A DNA stretch of 64,000 nucleotides from Streptomyces niger (GCF_000718305.1 NZ_JOFQ01000008.1:310001-374000); one strand, 5' to 3'; shown: positions 26,029-37,871, numbered from the stretch's first letter. Numbers and translations: made by a program. The notes: a model not told the origin generated them from the sequence alone.

Positions 26029-27108
26029 TCACAGCTCCTTGCGGAAGGCCTCCGCCGCCTTGAGGAAGATGTCGTTGGCCTCGGTCTCGCCGATCGAGAC
26101 CCGCACGCCCTCGCCCGGGAACGGCCGGATCACGGCGCCCGCCTGCTCACAGGCGCGCGCGAAGTCCACCGTGCGCTCCCCCAGCCGCAGCCACACGAAG
26201 TTCGCCTGCGACTCGGGCACGGTCCAGCCCTGCGCGACCAGCGCCCCGGCGACCCGGGTCCGCTCGGCCACCAGCGCGTCCACCCGCTCCAGCAGCGCCT
26301 CCTCGCTGCGCAGCGAGGCCACCGCCGCCTCCTGCGCGAGCTGGCTCACGCCGAACGGCACCGCCGTCTTGCGCAGCGCCGCCGCGACCGGCTCGTGCGC
26401 GATGGCGAATCCGACCCGCAGCCCGGCGAGCCCGTACGCCTTCGAGAACGTCCGCAGCACGCAGACGTTCGGGCGGTCGCGGTAGAGGTCGACGCCGTCC
26501 GGCACCTCGGCGTCGCGGATGAACTCGCGGTACGCCTCGTCCAGCACGATCAGCACGTCCGAGGGCACCGCGTCGAGGAAGCGCTCCAGCTCCGCGCGGC
26601 GCACCACGGTGCCGGTGGGGTTGTTCGGGTTGCACACGAAGATCAGCCGGGTCCGCTCGGTGACCGCGGCGAGCATCGCGTCCAGGTCGTGCACCTCGTC
26701 CTCGTCCAGCGGGACCTGCACGGACGTGGCGCCGGAGACCTGGGTGATGATCGGGTACGCCTCGAAGGAGCGCCAGGCGTAGATCACCTCGTCGCCCGGG
26801 CCGGCCGTCGCCTGGATCAGCTGTTGGGCCACGCCCACCGAGCCGGTGCCGGTCGCCAGGTGCTCGGCGGGCACATCGAACCGCTCCGCCAGCTCCGCCA
26901 TCAGGCCGGTGCAGGCCATGTCCGGGTACCGGTTGAAGGCCCCCGCCGCGGCCACCGCGCTCTCCAGAACGCCCGGCAGCGGCGGATAGGGGTTCTCGTT
27001 GGAGGACAGCTTGTACGCCACCGGGCCGCCCGCCGCGGCCGGCTTCCCGGGCTTGTAGGTGGGAACGCCGTCCAGCGCCGCACGCAGCTTCGGCATCTTC
27101 TCGCTCAC
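26029..27108 (-). CDS. hisC: Histidinol-phosphate aminotransferase
   Basis: This 359-residue PLP enzyme of fold type I interconverts histidinol phosphate and imidazole-acetol phosphate in histidine synthesis, or acts as the related aromatic aminotransferase. It has [13 protein letters not shown], the [11 protein letters not shown] region, DEAYREF and the PLP lysine in [17 protein letters not shown] 27108 follows GGAGGA. The gene stands away from the main his operon, as does the second HisC of S. coelicolor, so the aromatic aminotransferase role should be considered. Confidence 0.88.
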   Translation of the reverse strand: MSEKMPKLRAALDGVPTYKPGKPAAAGGPVAYKLSSNENPYPPLPGVLESAVAAAGAFNRYPDMACTGLMAELAERFDVPAEHLATGTGSVGVAQQLIQATAGPGDEVIYAWRSFEAYPIITQVSGATSVQVPLDEDEVHDLDAMLAAVTERTRLIFVCNPNNPTGTVVRRAELERFLDAVPSDVLIVLDEAYREFIRDAEVPDGVDLYRDRPNVCVLRTFSKAYGLAGLRVGFAIAHEPVAAALRKTAVPFGVSQLAQEAAVASLRSEEALLERVDALVAERTRVAGALVAQGWTVPESQANFVWLRLGERTVDFARACEQAGAVIRPFPGEGVRVSIGETEANDIFLKAAEAFRKEL

Positions 27109-27490
27109 CGCAGGTCCTCCTCGACCGTCCCGCTCGTCACCAATACTGCACACCTTATGAGGATTGGGCCGTGCGGCGTAGGGGCTTCCGCCCTCCGCAT
27201 CTTCACGGGCATGCGCATGTCATATACCGGCGCCATGTCCCAGCTCACGGCGTAAGGCCTTTGCGGAGCGCCTCCCGCTCTGTCACGCGCCGGTGGCTCA
27301 CGCCGTGGCGCGCATCACCCGTGAAGGTGACTTGAGACCTCTTCGATACCTGAAGCAATCTGCAGGTCAAGGGTGTCGATCAGGGAGCAGAGACATGCTC
27401 TGACCATCAACGTCCTTCCATTCCAAGGAGATTGACGGACTTTCGGCATGCAGAAACGTGCCTTTCGACTGCGTATAAGGAAGCCCCGCG

Positions 27491-28624
27491 ATGGCCCCCT
27501 CCGAGCCCTACTATCGGCTCGCCATGACAGCAGCAGGGAAGCACCAGGTGAGCCGGTCGACCGGACGCCGGTTGGGGCGGGCAGGCATCCGGGACGTGGC
27601 CGCCGCAGCCGGTGTCTCCATCACGACTGTCTCCGACGCGCTCAACGGCAAGGGCCGGCTTCCGGACGCCACCCGTCGCCACGTTCGCGAGGTGGCCGAC
27701 CGGTTGGGCTACCGCCCCTCCGCAGCCGCCCGCACGCTCCGTACCGGCAAGTCAGGGCTGATCGGCCTGACTGTCACCACGTACGGGGATGAACCTTTCA
27801 CCTTCACCGAGTTCGCGTACTTCGCGGAGATGGCGCGCGCCGCCACCTCCGCCGCGCTGGCCCGTGGCTATGCCCTGGTCATCCTGCCCGCGACCTCTCG
27901 TCACGACGTCTGGTCCAACGTGGCCCTGGACGGCACGGTCGTCATCGACCCGGCCGACGGCGATCCGGTCGTCACCGAGCTGGTCCGGCACGGCATCCCC
28001 GTGGTCTCCGACGGCCGCCCGGGCGGCACCCTCCCCGTCACCGGGTGGGTCGACAACGATCACGAGGCGGCCGTGGTCGGCCTCCTGGAACATCTCGCCG
28101 AAGCCGGCGCCCGCCGCATCGGTCTCCTCACCGGAACCACCACCGACACCTACACGCGCCTGTCCACCACCGCCTACCTCCAGTGGTGCGAGCGGGTCGG
28201 CCAGGACCCGGTCTACGAGTCCTATCCCGCGCACGACCCGTGCGCGGGCGCCGTCGCCGCCGATCGCCTGCTGGCCCGTCCGGACCGCCCGGACGCGGTC
28301 TACGGCCTCTTCGACCCGAACGGCACCGACCTCCTCGCCGCCGCGCGCCGCTACGGCCTCCGGGTCCCGGACGACCTCCTGTTGGTGTGCTGCAGCGAAT
28401 CGACGGTCTACGCCACGACCGAGCCGCCCATCACGACCCTCTCGCTCAAACCCCGGCGCATCGGCACCGCCGTCGTCCAGCTCCTCATCGACGCCATCGA
28501 AGGACTCGACAGCGGGCGGCCCGTCGAGCAGGTGATACCGACCGACCTGATCGTGCGCACCTCGTCCCAACGGAGGTCCCCCCGTACGACGGTCAGCCCA
28601 CCGCGCGGCCCGTCCGGCGACTGA
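27491..28624 (+). CDS. LacI-family transcriptional regulator
   Basis: This 377-residue regulator has the LacI helix-turn-helix and hinge (IRDVAAAAGVSITTVSDALN and GYRPSAAARTLRTGKSG). A periplasmic-binding-protein-like sensor domain follows from about residue 75. AAGGAA precedes ATG 27491; ATG 27524 is an alternative start. The 380 bases upstream hold the divergent hisC promoter. No transport operon is adjacent, so the effector and regulon are unknown. Confidence 0.85.
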   Translation: MAPSEPYYRLAMTAAGKHQVSRSTGRRLGRAGIRDVAAAAGVSITTVSDALNGKGRLPDATRRHVREVADRLGYRPSAAARTLRTGKSGLIGLTVTTYGDEPFTFTEFAYFAEMARAATSAALARGYALVILPATSRHDVWSNVALDGTVVIDPADGDPVVTELVRHGIPVVSDGRPGGTLPVTGWVDNDHEAAVVGLLEHLAEAGARRIGLLTGTTTDTYTRLSTTAYLQWCERVGQDPVYESYPAHDPCAGAVAADRLLARPDRPDAVYGLFDPNGTDLLAAARRYGLRVPDDLLLVCCSESTVYATTEPPITTLSLKPRRIGTAVVQLLIDAIEGLDSGRPVEQVIPTDLIVRTSSQRRSPRTTVSPPRGPSGD

Positions 28625-28834
28625 GCGTTCCGCCGGACGGCCACGGCCGCGAGGGGAAAAACAGGGCGAAGCCGGGAGAAAACAGCAGTGAACGCCGGGC
28701 TCAGAACGATTGACCACCCCCTGGTGCGTCACAACCCGCGAGCGGCGTTCCTATGATGGGCGCACGACACCACGGACCGCCGTCGACCAGGCAAGGTCCG
28801 CGAGGTGCACGGCGGCGCGACGGTGGAGGGGTCG

Positions 28835-30157
28835 ATGACTCAGGGGGCCGGTCTGGGACCCATGGTGCGGACCATGGCAGCACAACCTCCTGCGCCCGTT
28901 CCTCCCGGAACGCCCGGAGCCGCACCGAGCGGTCACCCGCAGGACGCATACGCCCCCCACGACGCGTACTCCCCGCAGGAGGAGTTCGCGTCGCAGGAGC
29001 AGTACGCCGCCCCACAGGACGGCTACGTCCCGCACCCGCGCCAGGGCCCTCAGGACGGGTACGTGCCGCAGCACGCGCAGGCTCTCCAGGGCGAGCAGGT
29101 GGCCCCGCAGGAACGCCTCGACCCGGACGTCCGCGTACGCACCAGGGCCCGGCCGTACGCCCGCCTGACGTACGGCACCGGCGCCCAGGCGTCGCTGCCG
29201 CCGGACCAGCTGCCCGCTGACTACACCCCCACCGAGCGCGACCTCCCCGTGGTCGGCCCGGACGGCACCCCCGTCGCGTACACCGACACTCTCGTCGACC
29301 ACCCCGTCGTCGACCTCCAGCAGGTCGGCGAGGGGGAGGCGGGCGGTCCGCTCTACGTCGTCGGTGACGTGCACGGCTACTACGACGAGCTGCGCGCCGC
29401 GCTGTTCGCCGAGGGACTGATCGACGCCGAGGGACACTGGGCGGCCGGCAACGCCCGGCTGTGGTTCCTCGGCGACTTCACCGACCGCGGCCCGGACGGC
29501 ATCGGCGTGATCGACCTGGTCATGCAGCTGTCCGCCGAGGCAGCAGCGGCCGGCGGCTACTGCAAGGCCCTCATGGGCAACCACGAACTGCTGCTGCTCG
29601 GCGCCAAGCGGTTCGGGGACACCCCCGTGCAGTCCGGCGCCGGCACCGCCTCCTTCCAGGCCGCCTGGCTGCTCAACGGCGGCCAGAAGACGGACATGGA
29701 CCGCCTCCAGGACCACCACCTGCAGTGGATGGCCCGGCTGGACGCCATGACGCAGGAGGACGGGCACCTCCTGGTGCACTCCGACACCACCGCCTACCTC
29801 GACTACGGCGACTCCATCGAGGCGGTCAACGACGCCGTGCACGACGTCCTGACCCGCAGCGACGCCAACGAGGTCTGGGACCTGTTCCGGAAGCTGACCA
29901 AGCGGTTCGCGTTCCGCGACGAGTCCGGCCCGCAGTCCGTGCGCGACCTGCTCGGCACGTACGGCGGCGAGCGCATCGTCCACGGGCACAGCCCCATCCC
30001 GTACCTCCTCGGCGAGGTCGGCACCGAGGACGGCGAGAGCGACGAGATCGCCGTCGAGGAGCCGCACGTGTACGCCGACGGACTCGCGGTCGCCATGGAC
30101 GGTGGCGTCACGATGGCCGGAAAGCTGCTCGTCGTCCAACTCCCCCTGACTGCCTGA
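28835..30157 (+). CDS. Calcineurin-like metallophosphatase with low-complexity N-terminus
   Basis: This 440-residue protein has a phosphoesterase domain from about 165 to 430, with all metallophosphatase signatures: GDVHGYYDEL, GDFTDRGPDG, GNHELLLLG and VHGHSPIP. Such enzymes hydrolyse phosphoprotein or nucleotide phosphates using two metals. Residues about 10-110 are Pro/Gln/Tyr-rich with DAY- and DGYVP-type repeats, likely unstructured. ATG 28835 follows GGAGGGG. It lies upstream of a two-TM protein gene on the same strand. Confidence 0.85.
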   Translation: MTQGAGLGPMVRTMAAQPPAPVPPGTPGAAPSGHPQDAYAPHDAYSPQEEFASQEQYAAPQDGYVPHPRQGPQDGYVPQHAQALQGEQVAPQERLDPDVRVRTRARPYARLTYGTGAQASLPPDQLPADYTPTERDLPVVGPDGTPVAYTDTLVDHPVVDLQQVGEGEAGGPLYVVGDVHGYYDELRAALFAEGLIDAEGHWAAGNARLWFLGDFTDRGPDGIGVIDLVMQLSAEAAAAGGYCKALMGNHELLLLGAKRFGDTPVQSGAGTASFQAAWLLNGGQKTDMDRLQDHHLQWMARLDAMTQEDGHLLVHSDTTAYLDYGDSIEAVNDAVHDVLTRSDANEVWDLFRKLTKRFAFRDESGPQSVRDLLGTYGGERIVHGHSPIPYLLGEVGTEDGESDEIAVEEPHVYADGLAVAMDGGVTMAGKLLVVQLPLTA

Positions 30158-30399
30158 CCCGTATGCGGGCATGGGTACCGAAGGCCGGCAACCGGCCGGG
30201 CGGGGGCGGAGCGTACCGAGGATAGGCGGGCCGGGGAGTGGCCGGGGAAGCCTTGTCACGAGCGGAGCGAATTTCCGAAATCCTCTGTCACGCCGGACAG
30301 GGCGCGCTCTACCATCGGTCTATCCGTAGCAGGCTCTCCTCCGTTTCCCGCCAACTACCGGTCCATTCCGGTCCGTACGGCCCTACGGAGCATCGGGGG

Positions 30400-31494
30400 A
30401 TGCACATGAACAGCGCTCCGCACCTGCTGAACGAGGACCGCGAGGAATTCCGGCGGGCCCTCGACGAGGCTCTGCGCGCCGCGGCCGACCGCCCGGATCT
30501 CGCTGCGACAGGCATGCGCCTCAACACCGAGCAGCTGCGCACCATGGCGCTCAGCGCCACCACCGCCATCGCCGCGTGCGCGACGGCCGAGTACCAGCAC
30601 TATGTCTCGCTGCGTGCGGAGTTGCGCTCGCCCGCATCCGCGCGCCCGGCCACGGCCGGCACCGAATCGGGCGAGGGCGGTGACGGCGCGGGCGGCACCG
30701 GCGTCGGCATCGCCTCGATGGGCGAGGTCGCCGAGGCCACGGGCGCCGGACTGGCCGCGATGGTCACGGTCCTCGCGCCCGTCCTGGCGGGCATCGCCGC
30801 GATCCTTTTCCTCCTCATCGGCTACGCCCTGCACACCGTCAACCCCGACGAGACCCTGGCGCAGCCGCTGATCAGCGTCGGCTGGGCGTTCGCCGGCCTC
30901 ACGGCGGCGGCGATCCTCATCGCGATGGGGGGCCTGCTCGTCACCGCGCTCCGGAACGGCTCCACGTCCCTGCGCGCCTCCCGGCCCAGCGAGCTCGCCC
31001 AGGAGGTCGAACGCGCCCGGCAGAAGTGGCGCGAGGCGCTTCTCGAACGTGGCCTGCGCCCGTTCCTCCTGGAGGCGCTGACGGCGCCGGATCCTCCCAC
31101 GGACCCGCGCCCCGACTCCGCCGCGGAGAAGCCCGCCGCCCCACCGCGCTCGGCCCCGCCGACCGGCCCGGCCTCGGCGCCCGACCACTCGACCGGTACG
31201 TCGCCGACGTCCCATCCCCGCGACCCGGCCGCCCCCGGCGCGCCGGCCGGGGAGACCGCCGACGGCGACAGTGACAGAAATCCGCCCACGCCCTCGTCCC
31301 CGGCGGCTCCTGAGGCCGCCGGCCGCTTCGTGGTCCATCGCACCTCGGACGCCGGCCGCATGCCGACCCTCGGCTACACCCACCCCCGTTTCTCCGGCCC
31401 GGAGAACGACCATCGCGCCGCCGTCCGCCCCCACTTCACCAGCCCCGACTTCACCAGCCCGGACTACGGCGGACCCGACCACCAGCCGGAGTGA
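30400..31494 (+). CDS. Two-TM membrane protein with long Pro-rich tail
   Basis: I do not recognise a named family. The 364-residue protein has a helical N-terminal region (1-75), a Gly/Ala linker, two membrane helices at about 115-185, a short basic helix (REALLERGLRPFLLEAL) and a disordered Pro/Ser/Asp-rich tail of over 130 residues. The tail ends in a HPRF-containing motif and SPDFTSPDY repeats. The architecture suggests a membrane-anchored scaffold. It follows the metallophosphatase by about 240 bases. ATG 30406 is an alternative start. Confidence 0.7.
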   Translation: MHMNSAPHLLNEDREEFRRALDEALRAAADRPDLAATGMRLNTEQLRTMALSATTAIAACATAEYQHYVSLRAELRSPASARPATAGTESGEGGDGAGGTGVGIASMGEVAEATGAGLAAMVTVLAPVLAGIAAILFLLIGYALHTVNPDETLAQPLISVGWAFAGLTAAAILIAMGGLLVTALRNGSTSLRASRPSELAQEVERARQKWREALLERGLRPFLLEALTAPDPPTDPRPDSAAEKPAAPPRSAPPTGPASAPDHSTGTSPTSHPRDPAAPGAPAGETADGDSDRNPPTPSSPAAPEAAGRFVVHRTSDAGRMPTLGYTHPRFSGPENDHRAAVRPHFTSPDFTSPDYGGPDHQPE

Positions 31495-31519
31495 GCACGA
31501 GTCCCGCAACCGGTACGCC

Positions 31520-31550
31520 GAGGGGCCCCGGCGGCGTGCCGGGGCCCCTC
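31520..31550. terminator. Bidirectional terminator between the two-TM gene and thiC
   Basis: A very stable GC hairpin with 13-base arms (31520-31532 and 31538-31550) and a five-base loop, placed between converging genes. Confidence 0.8.
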
Positions 31551-31584
31551 GGGCGTCCATGACCGCCCTGGGCGGTCGGGAACA

Positions 31585-33502
<1,918 letters not shown>

Positions 33503-33581
33503 ATTGCAAAGGTGCCACCACGGTAGCGGCCGATGCCGCGTGGTGAACAGGGGGCCCGGTGAGTTGTTGGATGATCGGGCG

Positions 33582-34973
33582 GTGACCCCCAACGAGCCCG
33601 AGCACCAGTCGCACAGCCATTCCCCTGCGTCCGGCACCCCGCACGGACACGGCCACGGCCATGGACACAGCCATGGCCCCGCGGCCCCTGTGTCCCGGCA
33701 TCTGCGCAAGGTCATCGCCGCCGTGCTGATCCCGTTCGCCCTGGCGGTGGGCGTGGGGCTGATCGCCCTGTGGCCCGGTGGCGCACCCTCGCACAAGCCG
33801 TCGGGGGTGGGTTTCGACCAGGAGACGCAGACCGCACGTGTCGTCCACCTGACGAAGGTGGACTGCGCGGACGTCAATGCACAGCAGCAGCAACAAATGC
33901 AGCAACAGCAACCGACGGGCCCCGGTGGCGGCGCGCAGCAGGCGCAGAGCTGTGAGCAGGCGACCATCGAGGTCACCAGCGGCAAGGACACCGGGCACCG
34001 CTTCAAGACCGTGGTGACGCCGGACGCTTCGCGCCGCTACACCGAGGGCCAGGATGTCGTGGTGGCGTACGCGCCCAAGGCGCCGCGGAACTTGCAGTAC
34101 TCCGTCACCGACGTGGACCGCTCGTTCCCGATGTGGATCCTGGCCGGAGCGTTCGCCCTGGCGGTGGTGGTCGTGGGCCGACTGCGCGGAGTCCTGGCGC
34201 TGGTTGCCCTGGCCGCGAGCTTCGCCGTGCTCACCCTGTTCATCCTGCCGGCCATCCTGCAAGGATCGAATCCCCTGCTGGTGGCGGTGGTCGGCGGCAG
34301 CGCGATCATGCTCATCGCGCTGTATCTGTGCCACGGGCTGACCGCTCGGACGTCGGTCGCGGTGCTCGGCACGCTCGCGTCGTTGCTGCTGATCGGCCTG
34401 CTGGGGTCGCTGTTCATCGGCTGGGGGCAGCTGACGGGCAACACCGACGACCAGACGGGGCTCGTGCACAGCCTCTTCCCGGGCATCGAGATCCGCGGCC
34501 TGCTGCTGGCGGGGATCATCATCGGGTCACTGGGCGTACTGGACGATGTGACGGTCACCCAGACGGCGGCCGTGTGGGAGCTACGGGACGCGGACCCGAC
34601 GGCGAGCCGGCGGCGGATCTACGGCGCGGCGATGCGCATCGGCCGGGACCACATCGCGTCGGTGGTGAACACGCTGGTACTGGCATACGCGGGCGCGGCG
34701 CTTCCGCTCCTGCTGCTCTTCTCGATCGCGCGCAGCAGCGTCGGTACGGTCGCGACCAGCGAGGTGGTGGCCGAGGAGATCGTCCGCACGCTGGTGGGCA
34801 GCATCGGGCTCGTCGCGTCCGTTCCGTTGACGACGCTGCTGGCCGTGCTGGTGGTCTCGGCGGACCGCGCCGGTACGGGCGGGCGGCAGGCGGAGCCCGG
34901 CCGGGCTGCCGGCCCGGGGCTCGGGCAGCCGGGCAGCAGGCGCGGTGGGCGGGGGCGCCGCCGCAAGCGTTGA
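33582..34973 (+). CDS. YibE/F-family membrane protein with His-rich N-terminus
   Basis: This 463-residue integral membrane protein has one N-terminal helix (about 50-70), a soluble extracytoplasmic domain of about 110 residues with a Gln-rich stretch (QQQQMQQQQP), then seven or so helices matching the YibE/F family. The N-terminus carries an HGHGHGHGHSHG run, suggesting metal binding. The family function is unresolved. It diverges from thiC. GTG 33582 is chosen but starts at 33504 or 33543 are possible. Confidence 0.8.
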   Translation: MTPNEPEHQSHSHSPASGTPHGHGHGHGHSHGPAAPVSRHLRKVIAAVLIPFALAVGVGLIALWPGGAPSHKPSGVGFDQETQTARVVHLTKVDCADVNAQQQQQMQQQQPTGPGGGAQQAQSCEQATIEVTSGKDTGHRFKTVVTPDASRRYTEGQDVVVAYAPKAPRNLQYSVTDVDRSFPMWILAGAFALAVVVVGRLRGVLALVALAASFAVLTLFILPAILQGSNPLLVAVVGGSAIMLIALYLCHGLTARTSVAVLGTLASLLLIGLLGSLFIGWGQLTGNTDDQTGLVHSLFPGIEIRGLLLAGIIIGSLGVLDDVTVTQTAAVWELRDADPTASRRRIYGAAMRIGRDHIASVVNTLVLAYAGAALPLLLLFSIARSSVGTVATSEVVAEEIVRTLVGSIGLVASVPLTTLLAVLVVSADRAGTGGRQAEPGRAAGPGLGQPGSRRGGRGRRRKR

Positions 34974-34990
34974 CCGGACCGGACCGACGC

Positions 34991-35416
34991 TCAGCCCGCT
35001 TGTCGGGCGTTCGCGAGGATCCGGTCCAGCTCCGCGTCGAGCGTGCCGCAGACCTGCTCCTGGCCGAGCGGGACCAGCCGGTCCGTACGGTCCAGGAAGG
35101 CGACGATCGGTGCCGCGCCGACGCGGAAGAGCGCCTGCTCGGCGCCCACCTGGAGGCTGACGAACACGTCGCTGAGATGTGCGCCCGAGACCGGTGCCAC
35201 GTGGATGTCGCCCTCGCCGGCGGGCCGGCTCAGGCCGTCCAGGAGGAGCTCCCGGCTGAACGCCCAGGTGACCGGGGCGTCGCCGGGGAGATCGAACGTG
35301 AAGCGCACGGCGTAGGGATCGGCACTGTCGAAATCCAGCTCCACCGGGATCCGGAAGGCGAGCTCCTCCGAGACGATGAAGCTCATCATCACTTCTGCCT
35401 GAACTGTCTGGCTCAT
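34991..35416 (-). CDS. ssgA: SsgA-like sporulation-specific cell division activator
   Basis: This 141-residue SALP-family protein is unique to sporulating actinomycetes; SsgA promotes sporulation septum formation and localises with the division machinery. Homology is strong from MSFIVSEELAFRIPVEL, then LPGDAPVTWAFSRELLLDGL and FLDRTDRLVPLGQE. The ten residues before MSFIV may not be translated; ATGs near 35383-35386 would then be the start. It lies next to the IclR gene ssgR, the known arrangement, which supports ssgA rather than another SALP. Confidence 0.92.
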   Translation of the reverse strand: MSQTVQAEVMMSFIVSEELAFRIPVELDFDSADPYAVRFTFDLPGDAPVTWAFSRELLLDGLSRPAGEGDIHVAPVSGAHLSDVFVSLQVGAEQALFRVGAAPIVAFLDRTDRLVPLGQEQVCGTLDAELDRILANARQAG

Positions 35417-35521
35417 CAACCACTGCCCCGCACTACTTGATCGAAGTGGCCGGTAATGATCCGCCGACCGCTATTGACGCCATCGTCGACCAGTTGCCGA
35501 CAGATCACAAGGAGTAATTTT

Positions 35522-36298
35522 TCAGATACTGATAGAGAAGGCCAGCGTCATAAGGGTCGACTCTGCCATCCTCTGTACCTTTTCGGTTACGGACGGCAGT
35601 CGATCGGCCTCACCTGCAGGGAGGGAAAGCGCCACCGTCGCGGCCGCCGAACCGACGTGAATGGGAATTGCCGCACAGACGGTGCCCACGGCATATTCCT
35701 CCCGTTCAACAGCGAGTTGGGACTTACGCACCGTATCCAAACGGTGCAGCAGGTGATCTTCGCTGCGCACGGAATGAGGCGTGAGCGACTGGACTTGGTA
35801 CCGCGCCAAGTGGTCTTTCCGCGCCTCCTCGTCGAGTTGGGCCAGCAGGCACTGGCCTATCGCGTGCGCGTGAGCCGTCGTACGGAAGTCCACCCACTCC
35901 GCCACCGGCGGCCGGTCGGGGTCGTCGCTCACCGCCAATACCTCCACCTCGCCCGCGCGGTAGACAGCGAAGTAGACCGCGGCACCGACTTCCCGGCCCA
36001 TGTCCGAGAGGGCGTCGGTGATCTGCGCCTGTCGTCGGCGGCGGGCCCCGGCCCTGCCGATGAGCTCGGCGGCCTCGCCGAGGACGAACACCCCGTTCTC
36101 CCGCTGGAGATAGCCCTCGTGGGTCAGCGTGCGCAGCAGGTGGTACGTGGTCGGGAGGGGATAACCGGTCTCCCTGGCCAGCTGCTTGGCGGGGGCGCCA
36201 CGCGGATGTGCGGCCACCGCCTCCAGCAGCCGGAGCGCCCGCTGCACGGAACCGATCAAGGTGGGGTGAGCCGTGGATGCGTCGTTCGCGATGACCAA
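35522..36298 (-). CDS. ssgR: IclR-family regulator, SsgR
   Basis: This protein of about 258 residues has an IclR winged helix (GAPAKQLARETGYPLPTTYH) and a C-terminal effector domain (AVYRAGEVEVLAV, then AHAIGQCLLAQL). Position directly upstream of ssgA identifies it as SsgR, the activator of ssgA in S. coelicolor. A TTG at 36298 preceded by AGGGGG gives the usual family length; the frame is open to an ATG at 36451. The identification rests on synteny more than on sequence. Confidence 0.8.
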   Translation of the reverse strand: MVIANDASTAHPTLIGSVQRALRLLEAVAAHPRGAPAKQLARETGYPLPTTYHLLRTLTHEGYLQRENGVFVLGEAAELIGRAGARRRRQAQITDALSDMGREVGAAVYFAVYRAGEVEVLAVSDDPDRPPVAEWVDFRTTAHAHAIGQCLLAQLDEEARKDHLARYQVQSLTPHSVRSEDHLLHRLDTVRKSQLAVEREEYAVGTVCAAIPIHVGSAAATVALSLPAGEADRLPSVTEKVQRMAESTLMTLAFSISI

Positions 36299-36580
36299 GA
36301 CCAACCCCCTGGACAGGTCGCCGGAGCCGGAGCCCCGGGCCCGGGCCCCGCGCCCGTGCCGCGTGCGCTCCCCCGGAGGCCCGTACGTGCCGCCCGGCCT
36401 CGACCGGACATTCCGTAACGCCGGCACCCGGAAGATGCCCCGCGTCCGCACTCTAACGCGAGCCCGCGGACGGTAGGTCGATTAGCTTGCGAATTACCCC
36501 GGGCGGCGCATTTCTTGACCGCTCCGGAAGTCTGCCCGGCACGAGCGCCCCGGACATGTGTTCGCAGGGACAAAGAAAAA

Positions 36581-36612
36581 GCGTCCCGTTCCCCGGAGAG
36601 GGAACGGGACGC
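36581..36612 (-). terminator. Strong intrinsic terminator
   Basis: The 13-base arms (36581-36593 and 36600-36612) pair perfectly, and the A-run before them (36576-36580) reads TTTTT on the minus strand. It lies downstream of the small DUF5326-type gene. Confidence 0.88.
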
Positions 36613-36660
36613 CCGGCGTTTCGGCGCCGCCCGGCGCTCAGCGCCCGCCGCGTGCGGAAC

Positions 36661-36882
36661 TCACCAGTCGCCGCGCGACGAGGTGGACGATCCGGTGAAC
36701 CGGCGCACCAGGTAGACGACTCCGGCAATCAGCGCCACGGCCAGCAGGATCTTGAAGAGCAGCCAGATGAGGAAGCCCACCACGCTGCTGATCAACCCGC
36801 CGAAGACGACCACCAGGATGACGGGCACCACGACCCACTTCACCCACCACGGAAGTCCCGCGAATATCTCCTTCACTGCCAT
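36661..36882 (-). CDS. Small membrane protein, DUF5326-like
   Basis: This 73-residue protein has two adjacent membrane segments (about 11-55), a charged start (MAVKEIFAGLPWWVKW) and a basic C-terminus (VRRFTGSSTSSRGDW). Short proteins of this pattern are widespread in Streptomyces and lack a known role. It ends before a strong intrinsic terminator. ATG 36882 is preferred over 36924 because the membrane region then starts normally. Confidence 0.75.
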   Translation of the reverse strand: MAVKEIFAGLPWWVKWVVVPVILVVVFGGLISSVVGFLIWLLFKILLAVALIAGVVYLVRRFTGSSTSSRGDW

Positions 36883-37070
36883 TGCTCTGCCCCGCTTTCT
36901 TTCGCCGCCCGGTCCGCCCGGCACCTGTCCGATCTCTCCCCTGCACCCTCGATGCTAGGGCGGCATTCGGACACATGGGGGCTCCGCGGCCCCGGCCGTC
37001 CCCTGAACCGCCCCCTACGGGATGTGGCGGGCGCGCCTCGGCTCGCAGGGGGAGGCGGGCCCGCGTGGCC

Positions 37071-37388
37071 TCACCCCTCCGGCGGCGAGAAGATCACCAT
37101 GACCCGCAGGTCCTCGGTGATGTGGTGGAACTTGTGCGCCACCCCGGCCGGCACGTACACCACGCTGCCCCGCGCGACCTGCGTCGTCTCCACCCCCACC
37201 GTGATCGACGCACGCCCGCTCACCACCAGGTAGATCTCGTCCTGGCCGTGCGGAGCCTGCGGATCGCTGCTGCCGGCGTCCAGCGCGTACAAACCGGCCG
37301 ACATATTGCGTTCCCGCAAGAACTGCAGGTAGGCACCGTCGTTCGCGGCCCGTTCCGCCTCCAGCTCCTCCAGCTTGAACGCCTTCAT
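37071..37388 (-). CDS. Cupin-domain protein
   Basis: This 105-residue single-cupin protein has the two metal-binding cupin motifs in compact form: APHGQDEIYLVVSGRASITV and GVAHKFHHITED. It probably binds a divalent metal, and a role in small-molecule binding or modification is possible. ATG 37388 is chosen; GTG 37391 is equally possible. It is divergent from the holin-like gene by 48 bases. Confidence 0.8.
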   Translation of the reverse strand: MKAFKLEELEAERAANDGAYLQFLRERNMSAGLYALDAGSSDPQAPHGQDEIYLVVSGRASITVGVETTQVARGSVVYVPAGVAHKFHHITEDLRVMVIFSPPEG

Positions 37389-37436
37389 CACCCGCGTACC
37401 CCTCATTCGTTCCGTCTCGTCTGCGACGATCCCACC

Positions 37437-37814
37437 ATGAAGAATTTTGTGGTCAAGACCATCGCCAACGCCGCGGCACTCGCAGTCGCCACCTGGCTGC
37501 TCAGCGACATCACGCTGACCGGGTCCAGCACGGGCAACAAGGTGTGGACGCTGATCCTGGTGGCGCTGATCTTCGGTGTGGTCAACGTGATCGTGAAGCC
37601 CGTGGTGAAGCTGCTCTCGTTCCCGCTCTTCATCCTCACGCTGGGCCTGATCACGCTCGTGGTCAACGCCTTGATGCTGCTGCTCACGTCCTGGCTCGCC
37701 GGGAAGTTCGACCTCGCCTTCCACGTCGACGGCTTCTGGACCGCGGTCCTGGGCGGCCTGATCGTCTCGATCGTCTCCTGGGCACTGCACATGATCCTGC
37801 CCGACGAGGACTGA
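37437..37814 (+). CDS. Phage-holin-superfamily-IV-like membrane protein
   Basis: This 125-residue protein has four membrane helices and matches the actinobacterial four-TM holin superfamily IV pattern (ALIFGVVNVIVKPVVKLLSF, then LGLITLVVNALMLLLTSW). Such chromosomal copies are common and are not prophage remnants. Function is unknown. It is 57 bases upstream of ptpA on the same strand. Confidence 0.8.
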   Translation: MKNFVVKTIANAAALAVATWLLSDITLTGSSTGNKVWTLILVALIFGVVNVIVKPVVKLLSFPLFILTLGLITLVVNALMLLLTSWLAGKFDLAFHVDGFWTAVLGGLIVSIVSWALHMILPDED

Positions 37815-37871
37815 CCCGGGCCCGCGCCCACCACGCCGAGAACACCCCGCCGTACCTCCCTGGATCCTCTC

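Noticed and set aside
27448..27792. 114-codon plus-strand frame upstream of and overlapping the LacI gene
   Set aside because: It overlaps the LacI helix-turn-helix out of frame and has shadow-like Arg/Pro composition; an upstream peptide role cannot be shown.
37437..37814. Holin-like gene as evidence of a prophage
   Set aside because: There are no other phage genes, attachment sites or composition shift nearby; this family is common in Streptomyces chromosomes.
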